Of a DNA stretch of 15,811 nt, positions 15,477-15,811 are shown piece after piece; positions within the stretch are counted from its first letter, which is position 1; the number at the start of each line of letters is the position of its first letter. The DNA is from Scleroderma bovista (taxonomy: Eukaryota; Basidiomycota; Agaricomycetes; Boletales; Sclerodermataceae). Position numbers and translations under genes: made by a program. The notes below the pieces were generated by a model. The model had not been told where the DNA came from. It saw nothing but the letters and a program-made list of their open reading frames with translations, and did no database searches. The stretch covers positions 1 through 15,811 of the forward strand of contig JAYMGJ010000607.1 in NCBI GenBank assembly GCA_037178675.1, written 5' to 3'.

Positions 15477-15811
15477 TGTTACGACCATGTCCAACTCCGG
15501 GTCCTATCTGGTCACTCCGGTCACTTCGCAGCTTTACAGCTCAACTCCGGTCACCCACCAGTTACTCCGGTTGCGCTCACGCAGATAACCTTCCGTTAAG
15601 CACGACCCTTGGTCTATGCTCTATTCGTTCGTTACCACACCTCGCCGTCAACCCTGCTTGGTTGTGAGTTCTCCGTGTACTTGTTATATCTCCTGCCTTG
15701 TGTTATTTTCACCGGACCTGATTTATTTTACCCAGACCTGACTTTATTTTCATCGGACCTGACCTAGTACTTTCTCTGGTTGTCCCTTGTCCGCTATTAG
15801 GCTGTTTACTT
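15477..15811 (+). repeat. 3' LTR, first 335 bp (cut by the window end)
   Basis: Aligned to 8294-8628 without gaps, with five differences (15509, 15523, 15528, 15553 and 15663). All five are CpG against TpG or CpA. The TATA box and the rest of the LTR lie outside. Confidence 0.95.

Larger units (their letters stand above)
8294..15811 (+). mobile_element. Ty3/gypsy chromovirus LTR retrotransposon (Tf1/sushi-like), 3' end outside the window
   Basis: Order: 5' LTR, primer-binding site, gag with CCHC knuckle, protease, RT, RNase H, integrase, GPY/F module, chromodomain, opposite-strand gene, polypurine tract, 3' LTR. Protease-RT-RNase H-integrase order plus a C-terminal chromodomain defines a chromovirus. 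The likely self-priming site points to the Tf1/sushi group. If both LTRs are equal, total length would be about 7.8 kb. LTRs differ at 5 of 335 comparable sites, so the insertion is fairly recent. The copy cannot be autonomous: pol has three frame breaks and a changed catalytic residue. CCGG and ACTCCGG words are very frequent throughout, unlike the left flank. Confidence 0.95.

Noticed and set aside
8294..15811. Classical repeat-induced point mutation (RIP)
   Set aside because: RIP in ascomycetes favours CpA and hits densely; here changes are few and at CpG, which fits methylation decay better.

Overview
The window is repeat-dominated DNA that looks like a mushroom-forming basidiomycete (Agaricomycete). 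The evidence is two KDZ-type DNA transposase pseudogenes with spliceosomal introns of 46-54 nt, hAT-like and TA-flanked MITEs, and a chromodomain-bearing Ty3/gypsy LTR retrotransposon. I see no host housekeeping gene, rRNA or tRNA. Genus cannot be read from the sequence.

Left part (1-8293), a graveyard of DNA transposons. Positions 1-437 (minus strand) hold the middle of a KDZ transposase, split by a small TA-flanked MITE. Positions 438-3652 form a large inverted-repeat structure: its arms are tandem arrays (35-bp minisatellite outside, about 162-bp repeats inside) around a non-coding centre, and a reverse-oriented solo LTR (817-1447) with a perfect 5-bp target duplication sits in the left arm. 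Positions 3653-4570 carry fragments of genes I do not recognise. Positions 4577-5881 are T/C-rich, promoter-like or LTR-like sequence. Positions 5882-8065 (minus strand) are a second KDZ transposase, N-terminal CxC2-type region included. Two hAT-like MITEs (862 and 409 bp, each with a perfect 8-bp target duplication) interrupt its exons; ignoring them brings back one spliced frame apart from a single TGA.

Right part (8294-15811), one Ty3/gypsy chromovirus of the Tf1/sushi type. It has a 642-bp 5' LTR, gag (9005-10453), pol (protease, RT, RNase H, integrase, GPY/F module, chromodomain), a 1.4-kb segment after pol with a spliced gene on the opposite strand, a polypurine tract and the first 335 bp of the 3' LTR. 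Three control signals are legible. First, a 10-nt primer-binding site two bases after the LTR is complementary to a stretch of the LTR 33 nt below a TATA box, the arrangement of Tf1-like self-priming. Second, an A7 slippery heptamer followed six bases later by a hairpin or possible pseudoknot matches a -1 frameshift from gag into the protease frame. Third, the opposite-strand gene has its own TATA box, a 47-nt intron and a canonical Zn2Cys6 cysteine pattern.

The copy is young but dead. The LTRs differ at 5 of 335 sites, all CpG transitions. The RT catalytic YLDD is YLDN, also a CpG transition. Pol has three frame-breaking deletions, and the opposite-strand gene has a TGA consistent with a mutated CGA. 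Cytosine methylation followed by deamination is the economical explanation for the point changes.
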